64,000 bases of DNA from Poecilobothrus nobilitatus (Eukaryota > Arthropoda > Insecta > Diptera > Dolichopodidae), in NCBI GenBank assembly GCA_947095535.1, contig OX352773.1, positions 123,490,552-123,554,551 of the forward strand. Reading direction: 5' to 3'. The translations under genes and the position numbers were made by a program. This document shows, in pieces, positions 55,150 through 64,000 of this stretch. The stretch's first letter is position 1. Each line of letters opens with the position of its first letter. Under the pieces are notes generated by a model. It was not told where the DNA came from, did not search any database, and was given only the letters and a program-made list of their open reading frames with translations.

Positions 55150-56784
55150 GAACTAGACATCGATTCGTGATTTTTTGTGTTATTATTTAAAACTTGGAAC
55201 AAAACATATGGTCGCATGTTCCCACTAAGAACAATCCAGCTGATTATGCTACAAGAGGGGTATATCCATTAGAACTCCGTTCCCTAAGCATGTGGTGGCA
55301 CGGGCCTAATTGGCTTCTCAGATCGTCAGACAAATGGCCATTACAAAGGAATATCAAACCAACCGAAATGGAAAAAAGTAAAGGCAACCTTTTTTTTTTC
55401 ATACTGTAAAGACGGAAAATGTATCCACTCATTTTTTAAATGACCTGGAAATACTGTTCTCTCCTTATACAAAACTTATCAGAGTCACTTGCTATGTCCT
55501 GAGATTCATAAATAATTTGAAACCTGGCTCTAACAAAATAAACAGGTCATACCTTACAGCGGTGGAATTAAAACAAGCACTACATCTCTGGATAAAATTT
55601 ATACAAAGGCGAAATTTTGAAAAACTTCAACAAAATAAACAAATAAATTCTAATAGTAGGATATTAAAGAGTGGGAGGTGAGACATTACACAGCGGCTTT
55701 CAGTTAATGTCGAATATAATATCTCGTAATTACTGGATCATAAATTCACGAAATCTTGTCCATCATTTTATCCACAAATGCATAATTTGTTACAGGTTAA
55801 AAACAACTGCGCAAAGTCAACTTATGAGAAATCTTCCAGCACTTAGAGTCAATTACAATCGTCCATTCAGTCATGTGGGAGTAGACTATTGCGGCCCCTT
55901 TGAAATTAAAACTTACAAGGGCAGAAGCTCAAAGCCCTACAAAACTTATATTTCAGTTTTTATATGCATGGTGGTAAAGGCAATTCATTTAGAATTAGTA
56001 ACCGATTGACTTCATAGCTGCCTATCGTCGGCTTGCGTCACGACGTGGCAAAGTCGAGCAAATATATTGCGACAACGGCACCAATTTTGTTTCGGCTAAT
56101 AAAATTAAAAAAAAAGAAAAGCTTCAAATGTTGCACCAACTGGACTTTAAAATTGCCGAAATATTTGAAAACGAAGGTGTTACTTTTAACTTCATACTAC
56201 CAGGCTCCCCGCACTTTGGTGGACTGTGGGAAGTCGGCGTCAAGTCAACGAAACAACATCTAAGACGTGTACTTGGAAATACAATATTAACATATGAAGA
56301 GTTTTCGACCGTACTCACTCAGATCGAAGTCTGTTTGAATTCCCAGTCTTTGTGCCCAATTAGTGCCTACATAGAGGATCTAATTCCTTTGACACCAGCT
56401 CACTTTTTGGTTGGCGATGCATTAATGACACCACCTGAACCTATCCTACTTGACTTTAACGTAAATCGTTTAAACAGTTGGCAATACTTGCAGATCTTGT
56501 ACCAAACGTTTTGGAAAAGATGGCGAACAGAGTACCTGTCCCAATTTCAACAACGTCCTAAATGGGCTAACAAAACTGAAAACGTAAAGAAGGATAATCT
56601 AGTCATCCTCAAAGAAGAGAATTTACCACCATCTCGTTGGGCATTACCCCGAATTATAGAAACTCATCCTGGCTCAGATTGTTTGGTACGAGTAGATACT
56701 CTACAAACTAAGTCTGGTATATTGAAACGCCCGATTACTAAAATATGTCTATTGCCAATACAACAGCAATGTCAGAACTCATAA
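55150..56784 (+). pseudogene. pol: BEL/Pao pol 3' part: integrase (copy 2)
   Basis: Same motifs as copy 1. Here the C-terminal half, 56128-56784, is one open frame of 218 codons from SPHFGGLWE (catalytic Glu) through PAHFLVGDALM, FWKRWRTEYL and LPPSRWALPRI to the stop. The N-terminal part is more damaged: deletions near 55560 and 55675 remove about 100 bp that copy 1 retains. The copies therefore carry complementary lesions. Confidence 0.88.
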
Positions 56785-56859
56785 CATAGGATAAATAAAA
56801 TCACGACGAAGGTGATAAATAATCCACAATCAACATATCTAAATAAAATAAACAAGTTT

Positions 56860-57366
56860 TTAAAGATCTTTTTGATGATTTAGGACAAATAAATGAAATT
56901 TCAAATAAAATATTACAGCTTTTATTGGATATTGATAAAATTGCAATTGAGCATGGAAATTTGAAGGAACAATTCAAAAACTAAGGCAAGCAAATGAAAT
57001 TGTTCAAAACTTCTGAAACCAAATAAAAGCTCTTAAACAAGATTTTCATTCTAAAATACAATGGATGGAGCCACTTTTAGGAACTGGAGATGTTTTCACT
57101 TATCGTTGTAATGTAATTTTCGTTCATATATTATATCTTCTTTTGCGAATGTAATGTTTAGTATTTATCAATGCTGCAGTAATAAGTCGTTTTTGTTACT
57201 TGGAATTATTTTAATCAGCTTGCTTTTTACTTTAAATGAAATAATATCTTTGAATTCAATTTCTCTGTTACAAATATTAATTGCACTTGTTGTTATTAAC
57301 TTCTTTAACAAAATCGATAATGATTTCGATTTAATAAAAATGAGATGCTTTGTGGTTATCTTTTAG
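56860..57366 (+). pseudogene. Coiled-coil plus membrane-span ORF (copy 2)
   Basis: Longer readable coiled coil than copy 1 (VFKDLFDDLGQINEISNKIL, LLLDIDKIAIEHGNLKEQF) but more stops; the open end, 57154-57366, has the last membrane spans. Supports a gene originally of more than 170 codons. Confidence 0.35.
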
Positions 57367-57388
57367 GTTGGTGATTCAGGATTAAACA

Positions 57389-58174
57389 ATAACATCGGCA
57401 TTAGAGGAAAAACTGCAGATCTACTCGAATCATACCTCAAAAACAGATTAATAAGAACCAGAATAATTGGGAGAATAAGCTCGGAAAGTGGGTCCCCTGG
57501 GTCCCCTTCTTTATATTATATATGTTTTGAGCATTAGATTGGCTGGCCGTAGAGGTCACTATACTATGTTTGTGGACGACACGATATTGCTCTCCAAAAC
57601 TAAAAATAGATTTGACCGAGAAGTAATAGTGAATCAAAACCTCTCGCTGCTTAACAGCTGATTAAAATCAAGCCACCTCACGCTAAACTCCTCAAACTGT
57701 TTATATGTTGCTGAAACAAAAAAATAAAAGAAACATTGACCTAAACATAGTGTTGGACAATCAATCAATAGATAGGGTAAGCGTTAACTAGGCCTAAGCC
57801 TAGACCTAAGAAACATTGACCTAAACATAGTGTTGGACAATCAACCAATAGAGAGGGTACGCGTTATCTATACCTACGCCTCACCATAGATGACGCCTTG
57901 TCATGGAATCATCACGTAGATGAATTGAGAAAGTCTATGCTACCGTTAATTGGGGTACTTTGCGGATGCCCTTCTTTGAGATGTGATGTAGGAAAACGAA
58001 TTTTTTTCACCCACTTCCAAAGTAGAACTAATTAGTTAATCACTATCTGGAGTCAGGGTTCTTCTACCAACAAAAACTTTATAAAGGTAATAACAAATAA
58101 GGCGATTATAGCACTTTTCAGATTAGCCTGGGTTACAGCCACGGAACAACTGTATCCTATGTTCCGTCTATATA
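57389..58174 (+). pseudogene. LINE RT fragment (duplicate of 48787-49487)
   Basis: Contains RGKTADLLESYL, SGSPGSP and MFVDDTILL (FADD changed to FVDD). A block of about 80 bp with 'cctaaacatagtgttggaca' is duplicated at about 57739 and 57820, absent from copy 1. Confidence 0.75.
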
Positions 58175-58945
58175 AGTTAACCACGTTAATAATATTAAAT
58201 ACTAAAATATAAAAATTCCATAAATAAAAATTATCTAGCAAAAATTCTACATTTTAAATAACAAATAAATAATTTTCTTTATTCTTTGAACTTGAATTAT
58301 TATGTCATAGTATTTTGCTTAATTAGTATTTGAATGAAATTACTATAAGAAATTACTACAAAATATAAAGAAACCTCAATTGTAAATAAAAATGTGTTCA
58401 AACAAAAAATTGTAATTTGACACTTTAAAGAAAAACAATAAAAAAAATTATTATTTTTTAAAGGTTCTTATTATGATAATGTTTAAGTGTTCTAAAAAGA
58501 AAGTAGGTTTTTATTTTTTTTAATAAGAATTTGTTATTAATAATTTTGTACGTTGTTTTGTCTGATAAGCGAAATTTGTATTACATATTTCTGCTTGATG
58601 AAAATTCCGCTTATTAGTCAGAATAACACTTTTTTAGACCACCAAGGAAATAATGTAATTTTCAATTTTAATAAAAAAATCTAGATTATCAGTTCTCGGA
58701 AATGTAATGGTAATCTAGATAAATCAATATAATCTAAATTCTTAAGAAATGCTAATCTAAATTTATAAGAAAAAACTGTACTTTTATAACAAAAATTTTT
58801 ATTATAAATAGTCTAAGAATAATTATTATTTTAATAATTATTAAAAATATTCATTATTAATTTGTTAATAAACCAAGGAGGATTATCTCCCATTAAATTG
58901 TAAAAATTCGTTGTTTTTATTATCTATTTTTAAAATAGATTAACT
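58175..58945 (+). repeat. 5' LTR
   Basis: 771 bp, AGTTAACC...GATTAACT. Differs from the solo LTR at scattered sites (for example one 'ttaggtac' missing, an extra 'aattattattttaat'). Confidence 0.92.
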
Positions 58946-58962
58946 GGCGCCCGAGCAGGGAC
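58945..58962 (+). promoter_or_regulatory. Primer binding site (tRNA-Lys type)
   Basis: TGGCGCCCGAGCAGGGAC directly at the LTR end; complementary to the 3' end of a lysine-type tRNA by comparison with known retroviral sites. Its first base is shared with the LTR. Confidence 0.75.
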
Positions 58963-60850
58963 CCTCAAGGGTCCAGGGACCGTTCGTTAGCAATTAGAAA
59001 ATTCGGTCACGGTTACTAATAAATAAATCACTTTTTTAATATCTATTATAATTGTTATATTGTGATCAAGCCTACAAAATACCTAGAGTGACGCTGCTCT
59101 AGGCACAATATAGCAAGTTGTCTAGTTTTTTTAAAGAAGGAAAATAAGTGAATAATAATTATTTAAAAATAAAAATAAAAAAAAATATTAAAAGCATTAA
59201 AACTTAAATAAAATAAGTGAATAACAATTATTTCAAAATAAAAATAAAAAATATTAAAAGCTTTAAAAAACTTAAATAAAATAAAAAACAAAAAACTATA
59301 AACAATAACCTGAAAAACAATAAAAAAAAGTGATTAAAATATTGGTAGAGTGAAAAACCATAAAGAAGATTCTTTGCTGACAAGTGTATCTAGCCTGGTT
59401 AACCCGAAACGGAAAAGAGACAAGGAACGAGGCGCCCTAGTAGTGGATGAGCAAACGGGAGTACCAGTGATACAGTAACTAAAAATCACCAAAATCACTG
59501 TTGCAGCCACTTGTCTCGTTAATCAGGAGAATCACGGCGGTGCCGAAAATGAACTCAGTCATGAGGAGTACAATTTTCATGTGAGTTTATAAAATTTTTT
59601 TTTTTAAGAAAAAAAGAAAAAAAAAAAAAACTAAGATTATAAAAGAATAATCCAAAAAAAAAAGAGAAAAAATATAATAATAAATAAATACTTTCATAAA
59701 GAAAAAAAATTTTTAAAAAATAATTTTCATAAAGAAAAAATAAAGAATTCAAAAAATTATTTTCATAAAGAAAAAAGAAAAAATTCAAAAAATAATTTTC
59801 ATAAAGAAAAAAAATAAATTAAAACTTTTTTAACTTTGTCTAAGAACAAGTATCTATTTTTAACAAGGAGAAAATTGAGGCAATTCTCAACGAATTCAAC
59901 CTCACTTAGCAAAGTTAATTTAAGTTATATTTTTCTTCTCTCTCAAGAAGATTCCTTGTCAAGAACAAGTATCTATTTTTAACAAGGAGAAAATTGGGGC
60001 AATTCTCAACGAATTCAACCTCACTTTTCAAGGTTATTGTATTTTTTTCAATGTCCGATTTAAAAATAGAGTCGTTAGAAAACTCTGATACTGAGGACTT
60101 TTCTGCACATTTCATAAATTTAAGACGATCAGAATGGAAAAAATACAATAAAAAATTTATTGAGAGAAAAGTTAAAATTCAAATAAAGAAATTGAATATT
60201 AAAAAAATAAATTAAAACAAAGCGCAATTAAACATATTAAAGAATTATAAAAAAAACAATTTTGGGCCCAAACAAAATAATTAAGTAGAAATTATTTAAA
60301 ATAATTATTATAAAAACAAAAAATTATATTTTGAACTATTTTATAAAAAAAAAATTTTATATTTTAAACTATTTTATCAAAAATAATTATAAGAAAAAAT
60401 TTATTATATTTCAAACTATTTTTATAAAAAAATTTATTATTAAAATATTTTATTAGGAAAAATTTTTTTAAAACTTTTTTGAAAAAAAATTTTTTTTATT
60501 TTAAAAACTGTATTATATTTTAAACTATTAAAGAAATTTTTTACAGAAAAATATATTAAAAATTATACTAAATAAAAAATACATCTCAGTGTAATAGTTA
60601 AAGGAAAATCTAGTAATCCATCTTTTTATTATTTTCATGATCTAAAAAAATTTTTAAAAAAAGTACTATTGTCTTACTATATTTATCTTTATTTTAGTGA
60701 TTGTTTCTAGTAGTTGTTTCTTATAAACTGAATAATTTTTTTCTCCTATCTAGTTGGAGCAGCATTTATTTCTTATATTATTTTTGTTTTTTTTTGTAAA
60801 CTTTTATCGTTTATTTTGGAAAAATTTGGGTTTTCTATATAGTTTTTTGA
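58963..60850 (+). other. Long leader with repeats and a small ORF
   Basis: AT-rich 5' region. 59700-59815 repeats 'tttcataaagaaaaaa' four times. A block of about 80 bp ('acaagtatctatttttaaca', 'caattctcaacgaattcaac') occurs at 59845-59912 and 59963-60028. An ORF from ATG 60051 to 60215 encodes 54 codons (MSDLKIESLENSDTEDFSAH, basic end). 60216-60853 shows only AT-rich low complexity. Confidence 0.6.
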
Positions 60851-60853
60851 ACA

Positions 60854-61393
60854 ATGGCTGATGATAATTCTAGCAATGGGGATATTATTAATAGCAAAGT
60901 ACCCCCACAAATCCATACTATTCCCGTAGATGCCTCAAACTTTAAAGCTATTGTAGCAAAATTAGTTGAAATAGAGACGAAGAAAATTCGGGAAAAGGAG
61001 CAAGCACAAGCTCAGGTTCGAACTGAAAGCGAAACGCAACACGTACAACAACAAGTTCAAACAATAGGGCAAAATTATTATGAGAGATTTTGTCAGGATT
61101 TAAAAATATCTGAAATTGTAAAAGATTTAAAGGAGTTTTCGGGAAAAAAGGGGAATATGATTATTGAGAACAAGATGTCGAAGACGCATTGAACATGTTT
61201 GATGACTTAAAGGGAACACAGCAGTACAACGCAACACTAAGGACAATTAAGAAAAAAATAGTAGGACAAGCTGAATTTACTTTAAAATCGTATATCACCT
61301 CCTTAGACTGGGAAGAAATAAAAAATGTATGAGACGACATTTTGCTGATAAGACCGATATTGACAATCAAGCTATATTTAAACTACAATATTA
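60854..61393 (+). pseudogene. gag: Errantivirus gag fragment
   Basis: 60854-61192 starts MADDNSSNGDIINSK, has a Gln/Glu-rich coiled region (KIREKEQAQAQV) and ISEIVKDLKEFSG. After a shift near 61160 the frame continues DALNMFDDLKGTQQYN and ITSLDWEEIKN, then a TGA. The capsid-like middle and end are deleted. Confidence 0.65.
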
Positions 61394-62387
61394 AATCAAA
61401 TTATTAAAAGAAGAAATTATTAATATCAAATATAGTATTCATTGGGCTAAACTAGGTATGATCAATTCTTTTTTAGTATCAGAAGTAGAAGTAGAAACAA
61501 TTACTAAATTATTAGATAACGAACAGCTTCCTTATGCTACAGCAGAAGAAGCTTTAGATTTTGCAAACATTAAAATGATAACTAATGGTACTAGTTTATT
61601 GTATGTTTTAGAAATTCCATTAACTAAATTAGAAACTTATAATAAGTTATTAATAAAACCGATTAAATTTAAAAATGTTATAAATGAAATAGAATTTAAG
61701 GAAATACTGTCAGATAATAAAAAATTGTACGGAATAAAAGAAAATTGTAATAAAATAAACGATTTCACAATTTGTAATAAAAAGAATATTGTTAACATAG
61801 AAAATTCCACTTGTATTAAAAATCTATTTAAAAGCAAAAACTCCATATGCAACACCACCAACAACCACCACATACCAACAATAGAGGAGATACAGCAAGG
61901 CATAATTCTACTAAATCAGTTTGACGCTGAAATCATCATAGGGAACGAAATACGCAACATGACTGGCACATATCTTATAAAGTTTCACAACACCACAATT
62001 TCAATAATGGGGAATACATTTACTTCAAAAGAAATAGTGACAACAGAAATATTACCTCCCATCCTTCAACCTAAGTCAATACAAGGTGATTTTCGTGAGC
62101 ACTTATCTCTCGAATTTTTGAAGGAAGTTCACATCAATAATACAAAAGAAATAGAGCTCCTACAAGCAGAAAAATCATTCAACGAAGCAATCAGTTATGG
62201 ATCATCAACAACAGTAGTTATTGTATTAATTATCATAATCATTAACACAATATTAAAAAAACGACGTAGTTTAACAATCAAAAACATAACCAATAAACAA
62301 ACCTCACAACAGAATACAGCTAGTCAACAAGAGCAAAAAGTACCACAGATAATTTTAAAATTAACATCAAATGAGGACATTTGAATT
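61394..62387 (+). pseudogene. env: Errantivirus env, N-terminally deleted
   Basis: Open 308 codons from 61458. Parallels the second half of the intact env at 9305-10864: an IPLTKLETYNKL segment, TIEEIQQGIILLN, NTTISIMG, HLSLEFLKEVHIN, then a membrane anchor (VVIVLIIIIINTIL) and basic tail. The signal peptide, cleavage site and fusion peptide are missing. The join with gag near 61390 marks the internal deletion. Confidence 0.8.
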
Positions 62388-62391
62388 TAAA

Positions 62392-62399
62392 GGTGGAGG
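62392..62399 (+). promoter_or_regulatory. Polypurine tract
   Basis: GGTGGAGG directly before the 3' LTR; the minus-strand gypsy has GGTGGGGG at the same place. Confidence 0.75.
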
Positions 62400-63150
62400 A
62401 GTTAACCACGTTAATAATATTAAATACTAAAATATAAAAATTCCATAAATAAAAATTATCTAGCAAAAATTCTACATTTTAAATAACAAATAAATAATTT
62501 TCTTTATTCTTTGAACTTGAATTATTATGTCATAGTATTTTGCTTAATTAGTATTTGAATGAAATTACTATAAGAAATTACTACAAAATATAAAGAACCT
62601 CAATTGTAAATAAAAATGTGTTCAAACAAAAAATTGTAATTTGACACTTTAAAGAAAAACAATAAAAAAAATTATTATTTTTTAAAGGTTCTTATTATGA
62701 TAATATTTAAGTGTTCTAAAAAGAAAGTAGGTTTTTATTTTTTTTAATAAGAATTTGTTATTAATAATTTTGTACGTTGCTTTGTCTGATAAGCGAAATT
62801 TGTATTACATATTTCTGCTTGATGAAAATTCCGCTTATTAGTTAGAATAACACTTTTTTAGACCACCAAGGAAATAATGTAATTTTCAATTTTAATAAAA
62901 AAATCTAGATTATCAGTTCTCGGAAATGTAATGGTAATCTAGATAAATCAATATAATCTAAATTCTTAAGAAATGCTAATCTAAATTTATAAGAAAAAAC
63001 TGTACTTTTAACAAAAATTTTTATTATAAATAGTCTAAGAATAATTCAAAAATATTCATTATTAATTTGTTAATAAACCAAGGAGGATTATCTCCCATTA
63101 AATTGTAAAAATTCGTTGTTTTTATTATCTATTTTTAAAATAGATTAACT
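62400..63150 (+). repeat. 3' LTR, shared with the next unit
   Basis: 751 bp, same ends as the other LTRs. Followed not by tata but by the first bases of a PBS and leader. Confidence 0.9.
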
Positions 63151-64000
63151 GGCGCCCGAGCATTAAAAGCTTTAAAAAACTTAAATAAAATAAAAGACAA
63201 AAAACTATAAACAATAACCTGAAAAACAATAAAAAAAAGTGATTAAAATATTGGTAGAGTGAAAAACCATAAAGAAGATTCTTTGCTGACAAGTGCATCT
63301 AGCCTGGTTAACCCGAAACGGAAAAGAGACAAGGAACGAGGCGCCCTAGTACTGGATGAGCAAACGGAAGTACCAGTGATACAGTAACTAAAAATCACCA
63401 AAATCACTGTTGCAGCCACTTGTCTCGTTAACCAGGAGGATCACGGCGGTGCCGAAAATAAACTCAGTCATGAGGAGTACAATTTTCATGTGAGTTTATA
63501 AAATTTTTTTTTTTAAGAAAAAAAGAAAAAAAAAAAAAAACTAAGATTATAAAAGAATAATTCAAAAAAAAAAAGAGAAAAAATATAATAATAAATAAAT
63601 ACTTTCATAAAGAAAAAAAATTTTTAAAAAATAATTTTCATAAAGAAAAAATAAAGAATTCAAAAAATTATTTTCATAAAGAAAAAAGAAAAAATTCAAA
63701 AAATAATTTTCATAAAGAAAAAAAATTAATTAAAACTTTTTTAACTTTGTCTAAGAACAAGTATCTATTTTTAACAAGGAGAAAATTGAGGCAATTCTCA
63801 ACGAATTCAACCTCACTTAGCAAAGTTAATTTAAGTTATATTTTTCTTCTCTCTCGAGAAGATTCCTTGTCAAGAACAAGTATCTATTTTTAACAAGGAG
63901 AAAATTGAGGCAATTCTCAACGAATTCAACCTCACTTTTCAAGGTTATTGTATTTTTTTCAATGTCCGATTTAAAAATAGAGTCGTTAGAAAACTCTGAT
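63151..64000 (+). mobile_element. Start of a second tandem errantivirus unit
   Basis: After the LTR the PBS is cut short (ggcgcccgagc) and joined to 'attaaaagctttaaaaaac', which corresponds to 59253; about 295 bp of leader is deleted. From there to the window end the sequence follows 59256-60100 with few differences, including the leader repeats and the start of the small ORF at 63962. Confidence 0.88.

Larger units (their letters stand above)
54741..57388 (+). mobile_element. BEL/Pao element, copy 2
   Basis: The tail of a 5' LTR (54741-54796, ending ...GATTCAGGATTGAACA) is followed by 200 bp of leader, then the same pol 3' part as copy 1, and ends at 57388 before ataac and the LINE. From 55003 onward it is a duplicate of 46317-48786. 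Confidence 0.75.
58175..63150 (+). mobile_element. Errantivirus-type LTR element with gag and env but no pol
   Basis: 5' LTR 58175-58945 (after tata), PBS at once (TGGCGCCCGAGCAGGGAC, matching a tRNA-Lys-type primer site), long leader, gag fragment, env fragment, polypurine tract GGTGGAGG (62392-62399), 3' LTR 62400-63150. Errantiviruses favour TATA targets and LTRs beginning AGT. About 5 kb of pol is missing between gag and env. Confidence 0.85.

Noticed and set aside
59555..59788. 77-codon Phe/Leu-rich ORF opposite the leader
   Set aside because: Product of poly-A/'aaagaaaaaa' repeats on the coding strand.
58963..60050. Gypsy-type Su(Hw) insulator array in the leader
   Set aside because: The repeated blocks do not contain the expected TGCATA-type core.
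1..64000. tRNA or rRNA genes
   Set aside because: No cloverleaf or A/B-box pair or rRNA-like stretch was noticed by eye; the tRNA-like string at 58945 is a primer binding site. No scan could be run.

Overview
The window is AT-rich nuclear DNA from an arthropod, most likely an insect and perhaps a fly. The reasons are a 64-base GT-AG intron, a 'tatacccg'-type dispersed repeat with a (gtcc)n core, and gypsy/errantivirus, BEL/Pao, P-like and Maverick/Polinton elements lying together. I see no clear single-copy host gene. Almost everything is transposable elements nested in one another, most of them broken.

Layout. 1-4451: right end of Polinton copy A, with the capsid genes on the minus strand, inserted into a LINE. 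4452-8160: the 5' half of that LINE (minus). 8202-8552: a LINE reverse-transcriptase scrap (plus). About 8560-15300: a gypsy/errantivirus on the minus strand (LTR, intact env, pol with one frameshift, 5'-truncated gag). 15301-17020: Polinton fragment C. 17020-20900: a decayed gypsy on the plus strand, head-to-head with the first. 20960-22790: LINE remnant (minus). 24180-25652: a spliced 'QNKN' transposon-type gene (minus). 26216-28795: a THAP/P-element-like transposase pseudogene. 28912-29633: 133-bp tandem repeats. 29634 to about 44820: Polinton copy B with a nearly full gene set. 45689-50530: a LINE holding a BEL/Pao element and a solo LTR. 50880-54740: small DNA-transposon debris. 54741-64000: a second copy of the LINE+BEL segment, this time holding an errantivirus derivative with gag and env but no pol, followed by a tandem second unit.

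Polinton B reads: TIR, PPP1R15-like gene, small RNase-H-like protein (both minus), then ATPase, GGF-motif protein, KMIILKP protein, penton, pVI-like protein, major capsid, second small RNase-H-like protein, protease and an unknown protein (plus), acidic protein (minus), integrase with chromodomain (plus), Q-rich protein (minus), protein-primed DNA polymerase B (plus), TIR. That is a virus-like set: particle building (capsid, penton, protease, ATPase), replication (PolB) and integration (integrase, TIRs). Copies A, B and C carry different lesions.

The most interesting item is a 75-codon gene next to the Polinton terminal repeat. It is intact in copy A (3218-3445) and has one early stop in copy B (30597-30821). 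It reads as a compact PPP1R15/GADD34-type protein: an RVxF-like KVHF motif followed by the W...AR..HWEE.ARDRSRF.RRI block. This suggests a Polinton carrying a PP1-targeting, eIF2-alpha-dephosphorylating cofactor, a function known from some large DNA viruses.
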